Assembly: GCF_963669205.1 (NCBI RefSeq)
Contig: NZ_OY769915.1
Span: forward strand, 2,330,001 to 2,394,000
Direction of reading: 5' to 3'
Length of the DNA stretch: 64,000 bases
DNA from: an uncultured Roseibium sp.
GTDB lineage: Bacteria > Pseudomonadota > Alphaproteobacteria > Rhizobiales > Stappiaceae
Below, in pieces: positions 33,629-42,294 of the stretch. The notes beneath the pieces were generated by a model. The model did no database searches. It was not told the DNA's origin and saw nothing but the letters and a program-made list of their open reading frames with translations. The position numbers and the translations under genes were made by a program. Within the stretch, counting starts at the first letter, position 1. Each line of letters begins with the position of its first letter.

Positions 33629-34210
33629 ATGAGTTCACAGGAAAAAAGCCCGGACGCCTTTCGAACGATAAGCGAAGTCGCAGAAGATCTGGACTTGCCG
33701 CAGCATGTCTTGCGCTTTTGGGAGACACGGTTTTCCCAGATTAAGCCGCTGAAGCGTGGCGGTGGACGCAGATACTATCGTCCTGACGATGTCGAACTTC
33801 TCAAGGGCATTCGGCATCTCCTTTATGGCGAAGGCTACACCATTAAGGGCGTGCAACGTATCCTGAAGGAACAGGGCCAGCGCTTCGTGACCCAGATCTG
33901 GCGCGAAGATGCCTCGCCATTGGCCACGATGACCGTCCAGACTGACGAAGCCCAACCGACCGCTGCATCCGAGACAGCCCCCATGCAGGAAGAAGCCTTG
34001 CCCAATGGCGTTCTTCCTGAAAACAGCGAAGAACCATCTGCACCGCCCGCGTCTGGCGGGATGAACTTCCTGAACAGGTTCAGAGGCGAAAAGCCGACAC
34101 CAGGTTCGGCGACTGGACAGTCCGCGGTTTCCAAGGAGGACATACGCCGGTTGCAAGCGACCCTGTTCGAGTTGCTGGAATGCAAGCGGACCCTGGACCA
34201 GGCCAGATAA
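33629..34210 (+). CDS. MerR family transcriptional regulator
   Basis: 193 residues. N-terminal MerR helix-turn-helix: FRTISEVAEDLDLPQHVLRFWETRFSQIKPLKRGGGRRYYRPDDVELLKGIRHLLYGEGYTIKGVQRIL. The middle is Pro/Ala/Glu-rich and likely disordered, and a final helix (KEDIRRLQATLFELLECKRTLDQAR) may mediate dimers. There is no metal-binding Cys cluster. This ihfA-linked type is conserved in Rhizobiales; ligand and targets are unknown. It converges with the next gene at a 13-base gap. Confidence 0.88.
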   Translation: MSSQEKSPDAFRTISEVAEDLDLPQHVLRFWETRFSQIKPLKRGGGRRYYRPDDVELLKGIRHLLYGEGYTIKGVQRILKEQGQRFVTQIWREDASPLATMTVQTDEAQPTAASETAPMQEEALPNGVLPENSEEPSAPPASGGMNFLNRFRGEKPTPGSATGQSAVSKEDIRRLQATLFELLECKRTLDQAR

Positions 34211-34223
34211 TCCGCGCAGCTGA

Positions 34224-35642
34224 TCAGCCTGTTTTGCCGTTGAACATCTTGCCGATAAAGCCGCGCTTTTTGGTCGAAACGTCCCGGTCCTTTTGGGCAA
34301 CCTGTGCTTCTTTCGCGAAATTCCTGAGTTCGGCCATGGACATGCGCTGGGGTTGAGGCTTCCTTGGTCTTGGCCCTGGCGTGGCCTCGACCGTGTCTTG
34401 CATCTCTTCAACCACGATTGCCGCTGCGGGCTCTGGCGCGGGTTCTGTCACGACGGGAACCGGCGCGTCTTCGACAGGCGCAGAAACATCTTCAATAGGC
34501 GCTGAAACGTCTTCGTCAGCGGTGTTGTCGTCGTCGTCCGGGCCGGCCTCGTTCAGTTCTGCCAGCCGCTGCATGATGGCAGCGTCGACCGGATTATCCG
34601 GGTCCAGCTCGGCGTCTTCATCGTCGAAATCCCGGAAATCGGCAGTTGCCGGCAGGCGCTGCTGCGCGGGGGCCGGTGGCGGATCGAGCGGAACAGGGTC
34701 GGTGTCTTCCCCAACCTGAGCAGAAGGCTCTTGTGAAGGCTCGGCCTCATCGTCGTCCGCAAGCGGCTGCTCGTCCCCTTGCATGACTTGCAACAGGATC
34801 CGTCCCGGAGCGTAACCTTCGGATGGTTCCAGCTGGATCTGGATTCTTTCGTCATCGTCTCGTCCGAAAGACAGTCCGTCGGTTCCGATGCTGTCGGACT
34901 TCAGCGCCGTGCGAACGAAATCATAGACTTTCTCGACAAGATATTCCGGCGGTTGCGGACAGGGCTTGATCTCGACATACCGTCCCACGAGCCATTGGGC
35001 TCCGGCAGCGACGACACCGGTCAGTGTCTGTCCGGTCTTTGGATCGTCCTCGGAAAACAGGTGACAGTGCAGGTACAGAAGCAGTTCTTCTTTCGCCGCG
35101 GCCAGCCGCCGGAACGTGTCCGGATCGAGCAGAAAGGTGCTCGGACCCCAGAAAACCGAAACGGAGTCGGCTTCCTCCAGAAGGCCCGTCACGATCGCCT
35201 TGGCGAGCGACATGGCCCGGAGTGCACTGCCGGTATCCTCGAAAACGGGCTGATCGCCGGCCATTGGGGCGTCCGCTCCATTCAGAGCGGTCACGTTGTC
35301 ACCGGAGACGGGCTGGATGGAAACATGCGTACAGGCCGTCACCGCATCGGCGATGCGCTGGTCGCCCTTGATGAAGTTTTCAAGGGAAAACGTGTCGAGG
35401 GCAACCTGCAGATAGTCATCTTCGGCAAAGGGGATCGACTGCACGACCGACACTTTCAAATCCGCGATTTGAACGGCCACGTCGTGCGCAGAATCTGTCT
35501 CCAGTTGAACACAGCCCGTTGCATCCAGCCCGGCACGTTCGGCCGCTTCAGCAAGGATATGCAAGATCCTGTCACCGCCCAATGGCCGAAACTCTTGATG
35601 CAGGATCTGGCTGTCGACACTTGAAAGTGGATGTATTTTCAA
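34224..35642 (-). CDS. Hypothetical protein with acidic, Pro/Ala-rich C-terminal region
   Basis: 472 residues; not firmly recognised. Residues 1-275 look globular (DRILHILAEAAERAGLDATGC, MSLAKAIVTGLLEEADSVSVFWGPSTFLLDPDTFRR, VGAGAQWLVGRYVEI-like strands), with some likeness to DUF4261-type domains, unverified. Residues 285-415 are low complexity with DDDEAE runs and a short repeat EDVSAPIEDVSAPVEDAPVPV. The C-terminus is basic (DRDVSTKKRGFIGKMFNG). No signal or membrane segment. The start is ATG at 35642. Probably a cytoplasmic protein with a disordered linker to a C-terminal peptide. Confidence 0.7.
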   Translation of the reverse strand: MKIHPLSSVDSQILHQEFRPLGGDRILHILAEAAERAGLDATGCVQLETDSAHDVAVQIADLKVSVVQSIPFAEDDYLQVALDTFSLENFIKGDQRIADAVTACTHVSIQPVSGDNVTALNGADAPMAGDQPVFEDTGSALRAMSLAKAIVTGLLEEADSVSVFWGPSTFLLDPDTFRRLAAAKEELLLYLHCHLFSEDDPKTGQTLTGVVAAGAQWLVGRYVEIKPCPQPPEYLVEKVYDFVRTALKSDSIGTDGLSFGRDDDERIQIQLEPSEGYAPGRILLQVMQGDEQPLADDDEAEPSQEPSAQVGEDTDPVPLDPPPAPAQQRLPATADFRDFDDEDAELDPDNPVDAAIMQRLAELNEAGPDDDDNTADEDVSAPIEDVSAPVEDAPVPVVTEPAPEPAAAIVVEEMQDTVEATPGPRPRKPQPQRMSMAELRNFAKEAQVAQKDRDVSTKKRGFIGKMFNGKTG

Positions 35643-35742
35643 CTCATTGACCGCAGACTGGTTTCAACGCTGCGTAAGGGTAAACAAAATCGGTGAACAA
35701 GGTATTAGCAAAGTTCACGATCCCGGCGGCGCAGACAGAGCA

Positions 35743-36996
35743 CTATTTCAGTCCCATGCAGCTCGCATAGAAACTGGTCGTTGCCGGCCAATCGGAAAAA
35801 ATGCCCTCCACACCGACATCTTGCGCCAGAACATGCATGACTTCCATCATGTCTCCGTCACCGTCGATTGCCTCTCCCACGCTCTGGTAATACCAGCCGC
35901 CTCCCGACGTGAGCGGTCCCGAGCGTTCCAGCGTCCATGTGATCAGCTTGAGCCCGGCTTCCTTGGCGGCTTCGGCATAGGGCGAGGGAACAATCTTGCC
36001 GTCTTCCAGGGTCAGGAGCACGAAGAGCGGCGGGGCCAGATAATTGACGCCCATCTCCTTCAGTTCGGCCATTGAGGGGGAGAAGGTAGACGGGTCGAGG
36101 GGATTGAGATCGCGCCGCCCGTCGAGATAAACAGCCTGTTTCCCGAATTCGGGTTCGTTTTCGATCCAGTAGAGAACGTCTTCGAGATTGAATGACTGAG
36201 CGAACACATCCTCCGCAGGAATGCCGGCGGCCTTGTAATCGTCAATCAGCTTCTGCGCATAGTCGGTTTGCGAAAATCCGTCGAACGGCATGGCAACCTT
36301 CGGTGCCTTCAGTTCCGGTGTGAACTTGACGCCCAGATCCTTGAAGAGGTCGATCGACTCCGCATGCGTCATCAGGCTTCCGGTATGGCCGTAAAGCTCG
36401 GTCCGCCAGTCCGCGGTTCCCTTCAGATAGTCGTCGACGGTTTGCGCGGTCTTGTCGGCGCTGTCCATCTTGCCGCGCAAGGTTCTGAACTCGGCGAGGG
36501 TGATATCCGATGTGCGGCACTCCGCAGAGGCCGGCGTGCCGCCTTGCGCCGGGACGAATGCGCCGGTGCATTTGCCGGCCAGATCCGTCGCCAGGATGTC
36601 CGTCGTCGTATGCAGATCGCTCTGCGAATGACGGCAGACAAGTTCCTTGTCCTTCGTGAAGGTGACGTCGCATTCCAGAATGCCTGCCCCCATCAGCGCA
36701 CCGGCGCGGTAGCCTTCCTCGGTGTGCTCGGGAAACTGCAGCGGCGCCCCGCGATGGGAAATCGAAAACAGGGTCTTGTCGACCGGCTGGCCAATGCAGC
36801 TCTCAAGCTTTGTTTTCAGGTCGCTGTCCGCCATCTGGCTGACGAGATAGGCGGGGCGGGGGCCGACCGAAACTGTTTCCGATGCGCCGGGAGAAGGCAA
36901 TCCGGCAATCGCCAGCCCGGCGAGACAGACGGAAGCGGTCTGTTTGAGAAAACCGCCCTTGCGGGGGTGCTGTCGAAAATTCGCTGGCAGGAACAT
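35743..36996 (-). CDS. Glycerophosphodiester phosphodiesterase, secreted
   Basis: 417 residues. A signal sequence (KQTASVCLAGLAIAGLPSPGASE) after a basic start indicates export. GDPD-domain motifs: SISHRGAPLQFPEHTEEGYRAGALMGAGILECDVTFTKDKELVCRHS (His, Arg, Glu, Asp, His of the active site) and KFTPELKAP. It splits glycerophosphodiesters into alcohol and glycerol 3-phosphate in the periplasm. ATG at 36996 is preferred; an in-frame reading to 37065 adds residues without signal character. It lies 88 bases after the P450 gene in the same direction. Confidence 0.88.
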   Translation of the reverse strand: MFLPANFRQHPRKGGFLKQTASVCLAGLAIAGLPSPGASETVSVGPRPAYLVSQMADSDLKTKLESCIGQPVDKTLFSISHRGAPLQFPEHTEEGYRAGALMGAGILECDVTFTKDKELVCRHSQSDLHTTTDILATDLAGKCTGAFVPAQGGTPASAECRTSDITLAEFRTLRGKMDSADKTAQTVDDYLKGTADWRTELYGHTGSLMTHAESIDLFKDLGVKFTPELKAPKVAMPFDGFSQTDYAQKLIDDYKAAGIPAEDVFAQSFNLEDVLYWIENEPEFGKQAVYLDGRRDLNPLDPSTFSPSMAELKEMGVNYLAPPLFVLLTLEDGKIVPSPYAEAAKEAGLKLITWTLERSGPLTSGGGWYYQSVGEAIDGDGDMMEVMHVLAQDVGVEGIFSDWPATTSFYASCMGLK

Positions 36997-37084
36997 GGCA
37001 GGTTCTCTCATTTTCAGGTTCGTCTGGGAGCGGATCGGAACGGCTCGCTCAGGACTTCGGGACAATCCGGCAAGTATGGCCGGT

Positions 37085-38320
37085 TCAAATGTTTTTCCAG
37101 TGAATACGGAGCGTTTCAGGACCCCTGACCGATAAACCCCGTTTGTAGGTCACGGTCTCTTCCACAAGTTCTATCGAATTGAAGCGTTTCAGCAAAGTCG
37201 AGAAAATGATGTCCATATCAAGCCGCGCCAGGTGATTGCCAAGGCAGAAATGTGCGCCGCGCCCGAACGCTATGTGCCAGTTCGGGGAGCGCCCGACATC
37301 GAAACGGTCCGGATCCGGAAACTGCTTCGGGTCCCGGTTCGCGGCTCCGTACAGAACGCCGAACTTTGTCCCGCGTGGAAATTCCTGACCGCAAATCTCG
37401 ACGTCCTCGGTGCAATAGCGGTGGAAGAAGGGCAGCGGGGATTCGTAGCGGAACATCTCCTGTACCGCGGTTTTCATCAGGGCCGGCTCATCTCGCAGGC
37501 GCTGCAGTTCGGCAGGGAACGTCAGAAGCGCGTGCATGCCGCTGCCCAGAACATCGATTGTCGATCCGTGCCCGGCCATGAGGATCAGCATGGCCGTGGA
37601 AAACAGTTCGTCATGCGACATGTGGCCCTGTTTTTCGGCCTCGATCATGACGGAAAGGAGATCATCGCGCGGGGCTTTCTCTCGGGCCGATTTCAGGTCC
37701 AGGAGATAGTGATAGAACTCCGTCGTGTTGCGTTCGGCCAGGTCCTTTCGTTCATCGGACCGGTCGATATCGAAAAACTGCACGATATTTTCCGACCAGA
37801 TCCGGAGCTGCGGGCAGTCCTCGTCCGGCACGCCGAGGATGCGGCCGATGATGTGCCCTGGAACATGCGCCGCCAGGTCTTCCACGAAGTCGATCCCGGA
37901 TCTGTCCGCGAGCGCGTCGAACAGCATGTCGACATAAGCCTGTATGCTGTCGCGCAGGCCGTTGACCATCACGGGCGTGAAGAGCCTGAAAACCTGCTTT
38001 CGCAAGCGGTCATGCACGTCGCCGTCGCTGTCGAGCAGCGAGAACTGAACGAAACGGCTGTGATGCGGCATGTCGTGCCAGTTGCCAGCACGTTTCTGTT
38101 CGGCAATTTCTTCGGCACCGGCGATGTGATCCAGGGAGCGAACCATCCTGTCATTCATGACGATGTCCGAAACATCGTCAAACCTTGCTGCCAGCCAGAC
38201 ATCGAAATCCTCGAAATAGGTCAGGCCCGGCTGCGCCCTCAAAGCTTCATAAAATGGGTACGGATCTTTCGCGAACGCATCGGACAGGGGGTTGAAGGCG
38301 GGGAGCGGGGACGGGCTCAT
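37085..38320 (-). CDS. Cytochrome P450
   Basis: 411 residues, soluble bacterial type. I-helix oxygen-binding motif LILMAGHGSTIDVLGSG (Gly-His-Gly-Ser-Thr in place of the commoner AGxDT), ExxR in VQEMFRYESPLPFFHR, and the heme-thiolate loop FGRGAHFCLGNHLAR. It is a monooxygenase needing a ferredoxin partner, which is not encoded nearby. Substrate unknown. An unusual His in the oxygen-activation position is worth noting. Confidence 0.93.
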   Translation of the reverse strand: MSPSPLPAFNPLSDAFAKDPYPFYEALRAQPGLTYFEDFDVWLAARFDDVSDIVMNDRMVRSLDHIAGAEEIAEQKRAGNWHDMPHHSRFVQFSLLDSDGDVHDRLRKQVFRLFTPVMVNGLRDSIQAYVDMLFDALADRSGIDFVEDLAAHVPGHIIGRILGVPDEDCPQLRIWSENIVQFFDIDRSDERKDLAERNTTEFYHYLLDLKSAREKAPRDDLLSVMIEAEKQGHMSHDELFSTAMLILMAGHGSTIDVLGSGMHALLTFPAELQRLRDEPALMKTAVQEMFRYESPLPFFHRYCTEDVEICGQEFPRGTKFGVLYGAANRDPKQFPDPDRFDVGRSPNWHIAFGRGAHFCLGNHLARLDMDIIFSTLLKRFNSIELVEETVTYKRGLSVRGPETLRIHWKNI

Positions 38321-39027
38321 TCGGGGCTCACTGATCTGGAAAAAGCGGATCGCTGGCTGTGTTTCATTTCAACGTCCGGGATATTTGAAGGGAATTACAA
38401 GAGATCACCATCCGGATTCCGGCATTAAAGACAAATTTTCAAGTTCCCTTTGTGTTGCAAGGCGTCCGGGAGCAACAGGGAGCGGGAAAACGCCCCGATG
38501 CCGGCGGGTGACGCTTCCCATGTCCGGCGGCGAAACGTTCGTGCCGGGTGTAGAGGCAAGACACCTGTGCGGAAAGGACCGGGCACGGGCACGGCGGTTG
38601 TTCGGCCCGCGGAAGTTAATCAATATCAGAGGCGGATATGTGTATTTGCGGTTCAAACCTGTTTCTATTCAGTTTAAAGCGTGCGGAAACCGAATTTATC
38701 GAGTATATTAGGGGTTGTGATGGCTGCATCCGCGGTACTTTTTGGGCTGCTTTGAAGAAAGCTGCTTCCAATACGGAAAATAGATAAAATTTTACTGGAA
38801 TTTAACAGTCTTCATTTTCCAAATAAGTTCCAATTTATGGTAAATTCGCCGTTTTTTTCTAGTCAAAACAGCGAATAGAGAATAATACTGTGTCTGTGAG
38901 GTCCGGACCGATCCTGTTAAAGGATTGGAGCGGCTTCTGGCGTCCGCTCTCCACGGAAGACCGTTAGGAATATCATCCTGTTCATTTCCTGCTGATCGCG
39001 ATCATGCGGACCTGCGACTTGACGTAA
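38321..39027. other. Long intergenic region with an AT-rich core
   Basis: About 700 bases without a convincing gene. From roughly 38640 to 38890 the base composition turns clearly AT-rich compared with the GC-rich surroundings (TTTAAAGC, TAAAATTTTACTGGAATTTAACAG, poly-T at 38853-38859). A hairpin, CCGATCC with GGATTGG, lies at 38908-38928. It may hold strong promoters for the P450 and the next orphan gene, or foreign DNA. Confidence 0.6.
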
Positions 39028-39039
39028 TTGGGGGGTTCC

Positions 39040-39744
39040 TTGGGACCTGAAGACGTTTCGATATTATTCAATGCGTATTCAGCGTGCCGGGCCAGGCTTT
39101 ACACGCTTGGTTGCACGGCCCGTGTTTTACGGGATTTCAGTGAAGTCATTCCCGCGCTTGAAAAGTGCGGCAAGGACGTTACCCCCTTTTTCCAGACGAG
39201 GTTTTTCGACTTCAACGGCCACAACGGTTTCTGCCACGTGGCCTTTGCCGGCGAGGAACCTGTTTCCTTCTATTGCAGCCAGCTGTTCGATACCGGCGCG
39301 ATGCAATATCTCGACTACCACAGGGTGCAACTGTCCCGGATTTACGGGCCCGAATATCCCGTCGACGAATCCTGGGTATGTCCGCCGATGAAGGACATCC
39401 AGGGCAAGGTGATCTATTCCGGGGATGCGCTGAATGTCTCGGGCCATGGCTCGGCCCGATTATCCCTGGAGCGGTTGGCGCTGATTGCGCGGATGAACCT
39501 CTATCTCGGGCTGGCCACCTGGCAGGACGCAAATGCCTGTGTCGGTCTCGCGCGGGCCGACAGGGTGCGCAAATCTCTGGGTGATATCTATGGGGCCTTC
39601 CACAGGTATCCTTATGCAACGAGATGGCTGAACCCGCCTGAGGACAGGAAACAGGACGACATGTTCCTGTTCAACTGGCCGTCAGACGTTCTCTATCTTG
39701 CAAAAATAGATGCTCATGAAACTGCGCCGACGTCGGCAGGGTGA
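39040..39744 (+). CDS. Hypothetical protein with no ATG start
   Basis: 234 residues from TTG at 39040; another TTG at 39028 adds four residues, and a stop codon lies immediately before that. The first ATG is only near residue 88. The sequence is protein-like (FFQTRFFDFNGHNGFCHVAF, YLDYHRVQLSRIYGPEYPVDESWVCPP, WLNPPEDRKQDDMFLFNWPSDVLYLAKID), Trp- and Tyr-rich, without signal or membrane helices. It faintly recalls GNAT-like acyltransferases but I cannot place it. The 3' end overlaps the convergent next gene by 74 bases. Confidence 0.55.
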   Translation: MGPEDVSILFNAYSACRARLYTLGCTARVLRDFSEVIPALEKCGKDVTPFFQTRFFDFNGHNGFCHVAFAGEEPVSFYCSQLFDTGAMQYLDYHRVQLSRIYGPEYPVDESWVCPPMKDIQGKVIYSGDALNVSGHGSARLSLERLALIARMNLYLGLATWQDANACVGLARADRVRKSLGDIYGAFHRYPYATRWLNPPEDRKQDDMFLFNWPSDVLYLAKIDAHETAPTSAG

Positions 39745-40183
39745 GATTGACGAGAACCGGTTTCGGCGATCCGAGCCACAGCCGTTCGATCAGGCGGTAG
39801 TAACTGACAGGGATATTGGTAAGCGCGCCGGGTGGCGTGACTTCCATCTCAACGAGTTCAAACACCCTGTCTCCCTGCGCGGCCCTGGCGTATCCACCGG
39901 CGACGGCTTGGTCGAACTTGGGGTCCTGTGTCCGGATTGCCGACGCGAAGTCGCTGCCGAACTGCCCTTCCATGACGTCTTTGATGTAGCTGCTCTGTCC
40001 GACATATCCGATCTGCGGGATATGGTCGCCATTGGCGGCGATCGACGTGAAGACGACACGATGAAACTGCGGCATGTCCGGCCGAAATTTTCCGTCCGTT
40101 GCCCTCAGGAACGTTTCAAGCTCCTGTATGTGCTGACCCGCCAACCCTTTCATGTTCGACGGATCAACGCGCTTGATATGCAT
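39671..40183 (-). CDS. Hypothetical protein, possibly PAS-like
   Basis: 170 residues. A strong GGAGGAAACTGA lies just before the ATG at 40183. Sequence includes MPQFHRVVFTSIAANGDHIPQIGYVGQSSYIKDVMEG and a C-terminal ELVEMEVTPPGALTNIPVSYYRLIERLWLGSPKPVLVNLTLP, which alternates strand and helix in a PAS-like manner (a guess). No signal or membrane segments. It is convergent with the preceding orphan gene, overlapping its 3' end by 74 bases. Unknown function. Confidence 0.65.
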   Translation of the reverse strand: MHIKRVDPSNMKGLAGQHIQELETFLRATDGKFRPDMPQFHRVVFTSIAANGDHIPQIGYVGQSSYIKDVMEGQFGSDFASAIRTQDPKFDQAVAGGYARAAQGDRVFELVEMEVTPPGALTNIPVSYYRLIERLWLGSPKPVLVNLTLPTSAQFHEHLFLQDRERLTAS

Positions 40184-40514
40184 TCAGTTTCCTCCGCCTG
40201 TCACTGGACGTTTTTCGGTCCGTGACAACTCAGAACGATTCTGCCGGATGCCTGTTCGGCAATGCCTTTCTTATAGGTTTTCATTGCGGCATTGAAAGCG
40301 GCGCAATGAAGACACCCTTAATATAGCCATTTTCGATCAAGTTTGCATCAATCTCCGCGCCTGGCAGCGAGGCTGGCCCGCAATGTCTTCGCAAGTCCGA
40401 GACCTTACGATCCATTGTGGCCCGGATGAAAGCACATTTGCGGGAGCGAACCATGTTCGGCCCGTGTCGCAACAGGATGAAACCACGAAAACGCGACGTT
40501 TTTGTGCCCGCGCT
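40184..40514. other. Intergenic region
   Basis: About 330 bases; no gene seen. It contains the promoter and leader of the leftward orphan gene and the downstream end of the beta-helix gene. CATTGCG and CGCAATG near 40283-40308 form an imperfect hairpin that could end transcription from the beta-helix gene, but there is no T tract. Confidence 0.5.
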
Positions 40515-41963
40515 TCACTTCACGTCAACGACCTCGACATTGCGCGCATCGATTCCATCGCGAAGGTCCGACTGATCCACCGTCAACGTGCCTTTGCCGT
40601 CGCCCTCTCTTGAAACGCGGATGCCCGTATCGTTGCCGTCGTCGTTTCCGGCGGTGGTGACCCTGTGGATGGTTACCGTGACCGTTCCCTGGCCCGCTTC
40701 GTCGAAGCGCAGTCCGTTGCCGCCGTTTTTCCATGCTCCGACTTCGTAGACGACTGCAATAAGGTCTCCCGGACCTGATTCTGACGTTCGAAAACCGTCA
40801 TCCGTGTTGTGGTCGGCAAATGACCGGACGTGGGAGATGATGGCATTGCCCGCGTCTTCTTCATCCAGATCCACACCTTCGTCGAGATTGCCGGTTATTT
40901 CGCTGTCGGTCATCGTCATGACGAGATCGCCGTCACCGGCTTCGTCGATGTCGATGCCGTCGTCAAGGTCGATGGAGAATTCATATTCTTCGACGAACCC
41001 GGACGCGTGAAGCGATATCTCGCGTTCGAAACAACGGTCGTCAGGCGAGCCGGTCACGGCCGCGGGCAGGTCGGCTTCGCTCATCTCGCCGTCATCGAAC
41101 TCCCCATCGGGCTCATCGGGCAGATAGCTGTGCAGGATCCTGGGGTCGCAATAATCGCCATTATCGAGAAACCGGGTCTCGACGGTCGAGGCGTAAACGC
41201 TCCCGGCATCGCCTTCATCGAGCTCTACGCCGTCCGCGCCCACCTTGCGGAAGACGGAGTTGTAGGAAACGAACGTGATATCGCCGTCGCCCCTTTCGTC
41301 GACCCGGATCCCGTCGGCATCAAATGCGCCGAGGCCCACTCTCTCGATCCTGACATCCGTAAGCTGTGCATTGATGGAGGCCGGGGCACCGTCACCGCCG
41401 CCGCCGCTGCCACCGCCGCACTTATCGGCAAGGTCGCAGTCCGAAACATGAATGCCGTGATAGGCGACCCCAGACACAGTAACGTTTTCGAGCACCACAT
41501 GAACGACCCCGGTCTGATCGTCTCTCACATCGAGAAAAATGCCCTTTCCGCCGGAGCCGTCTTCGTCGCCCCGGTTTTCAATGCTGAAGCCGCCCGGCCC
41601 CTTGAAGTGAAGCTTCGAAACGGAAAGGTCGGCACCTTCGGAGATTTCGAGCAGCGTCACGTTTTCCCGGGCATGAACCGTCTGTCCGTCGCCGTAGATT
41701 TCAAGGGGCGCGCGCCCTGAGTAGGCAAGGGATGTTTCGATGTCGATGTCATCACGCGTCACGATAAAGATCGGCCTGGTCTGCGTGTCCCCGGACGCAG
41801 CCTCGAGCGCCGCGCGAAAGGTACCTTCGCCAGAGTCTGCGCCGGAGGTGACCAATAGCGGAGCGGAGGCGAGGGACGGCGGCGCTGCAAGCGCCAGCAG
41901 GATTGGCGCGGCGGACCTGGTCGCGTGGGACAAAAGACGGTTCCTGATTGTGGTCACTTCCAA
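40515..41963 (-). CDS. Secreted right-handed beta-helix protein with acidic 27-residue repeats
   Basis: 482 residues. Signal peptide ILLALAAPPSLASA near residues 20-34. The C-terminal half carries turns of form D/N-G-hydrophobic-x-x-D-E-x-G-x-G at 217, 244, 335, 362, 389, 416 and 446. Spacing is exactly 27 residues for 217-244 and 335-362-389-416, and 30 before the last. Each turn is followed by a beta-strand stretch such as TVTVTIHRV. This is the pattern of a parallel beta-helix with Asp-lined, probably calcium-binding turns. Cys pairs at 176/182 and 272/311 could form disulfides. No catalytic motif recognised. Probably an extracellular or surface protein. Confidence 0.75.
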   Translation of the reverse strand: MEVTTIRNRLLSHATRSAAPILLALAAPPSLASAPLLVTSGADSGEGTFRAALEAASGDTQTRPIFIVTRDDIDIETSLAYSGRAPLEIYGDGQTVHARENVTLLEISEGADLSVSKLHFKGPGGFSIENRGDEDGSGGKGIFLDVRDDQTGVVHVVLENVTVSGVAYHGIHVSDCDLADKCGGGSGGGGDGAPASINAQLTDVRIERVGLGAFDADGIRVDERGDGDITFVSYNSVFRKVGADGVELDEGDAGSVYASTVETRFLDNGDYCDPRILHSYLPDEPDGEFDDGEMSEADLPAAVTGSPDDRCFEREISLHASGFVEEYEFSIDLDDGIDIDEAGDGDLVMTMTDSEITGNLDEGVDLDEEDAGNAIISHVRSFADHNTDDGFRTSESGPGDLIAVVYEVGAWKNGGNGLRFDEAGQGTVTVTIHRVTTAGNDDGNDTGIRVSREGDGKGTLTVDQSDLRDGIDARNVEVVDVK

Positions 41964-42294
41964 GGCTCCCTCTCAGTTGCACGGCCTCGACCCGGCGAAT
42001 CCTGCGCAAGAAACTGAAACCCGTTCAACTGCGCATTGCGCGTGTCGCGGCGCCGGTTGAAACAACCTACACCACAGTCTCGGGTGTCGCCAAACCGTGC
42101 TGAGTTGGACACTCCCGATGGGATTGAACGGTCATGTGCGACGTGGGTGCACCGGTGAACCGGATTAACCATGAAGTATAGTGTAACGCTGCGTAAGGTG
42201 AGCGAAGGCTCGAAATGCGTTGACACATCAGCCGCCAAGCAGCTACGAAGCAGCCGTAATGCATAAAAATTGAATCAATAAAAGAGATTTTCAG
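41964..42294. promoter_or_regulatory. Divergent intergenic region between the beta-helix and VPLPA-CTERM genes
   Basis: About 330 bases, no gene seen. It must hold promoters in both directions. The last part before 42295 (GCATAAAAATTGAATCAATAAAAG) is AT-rich. No clear operator recognised. Confidence 0.5.
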
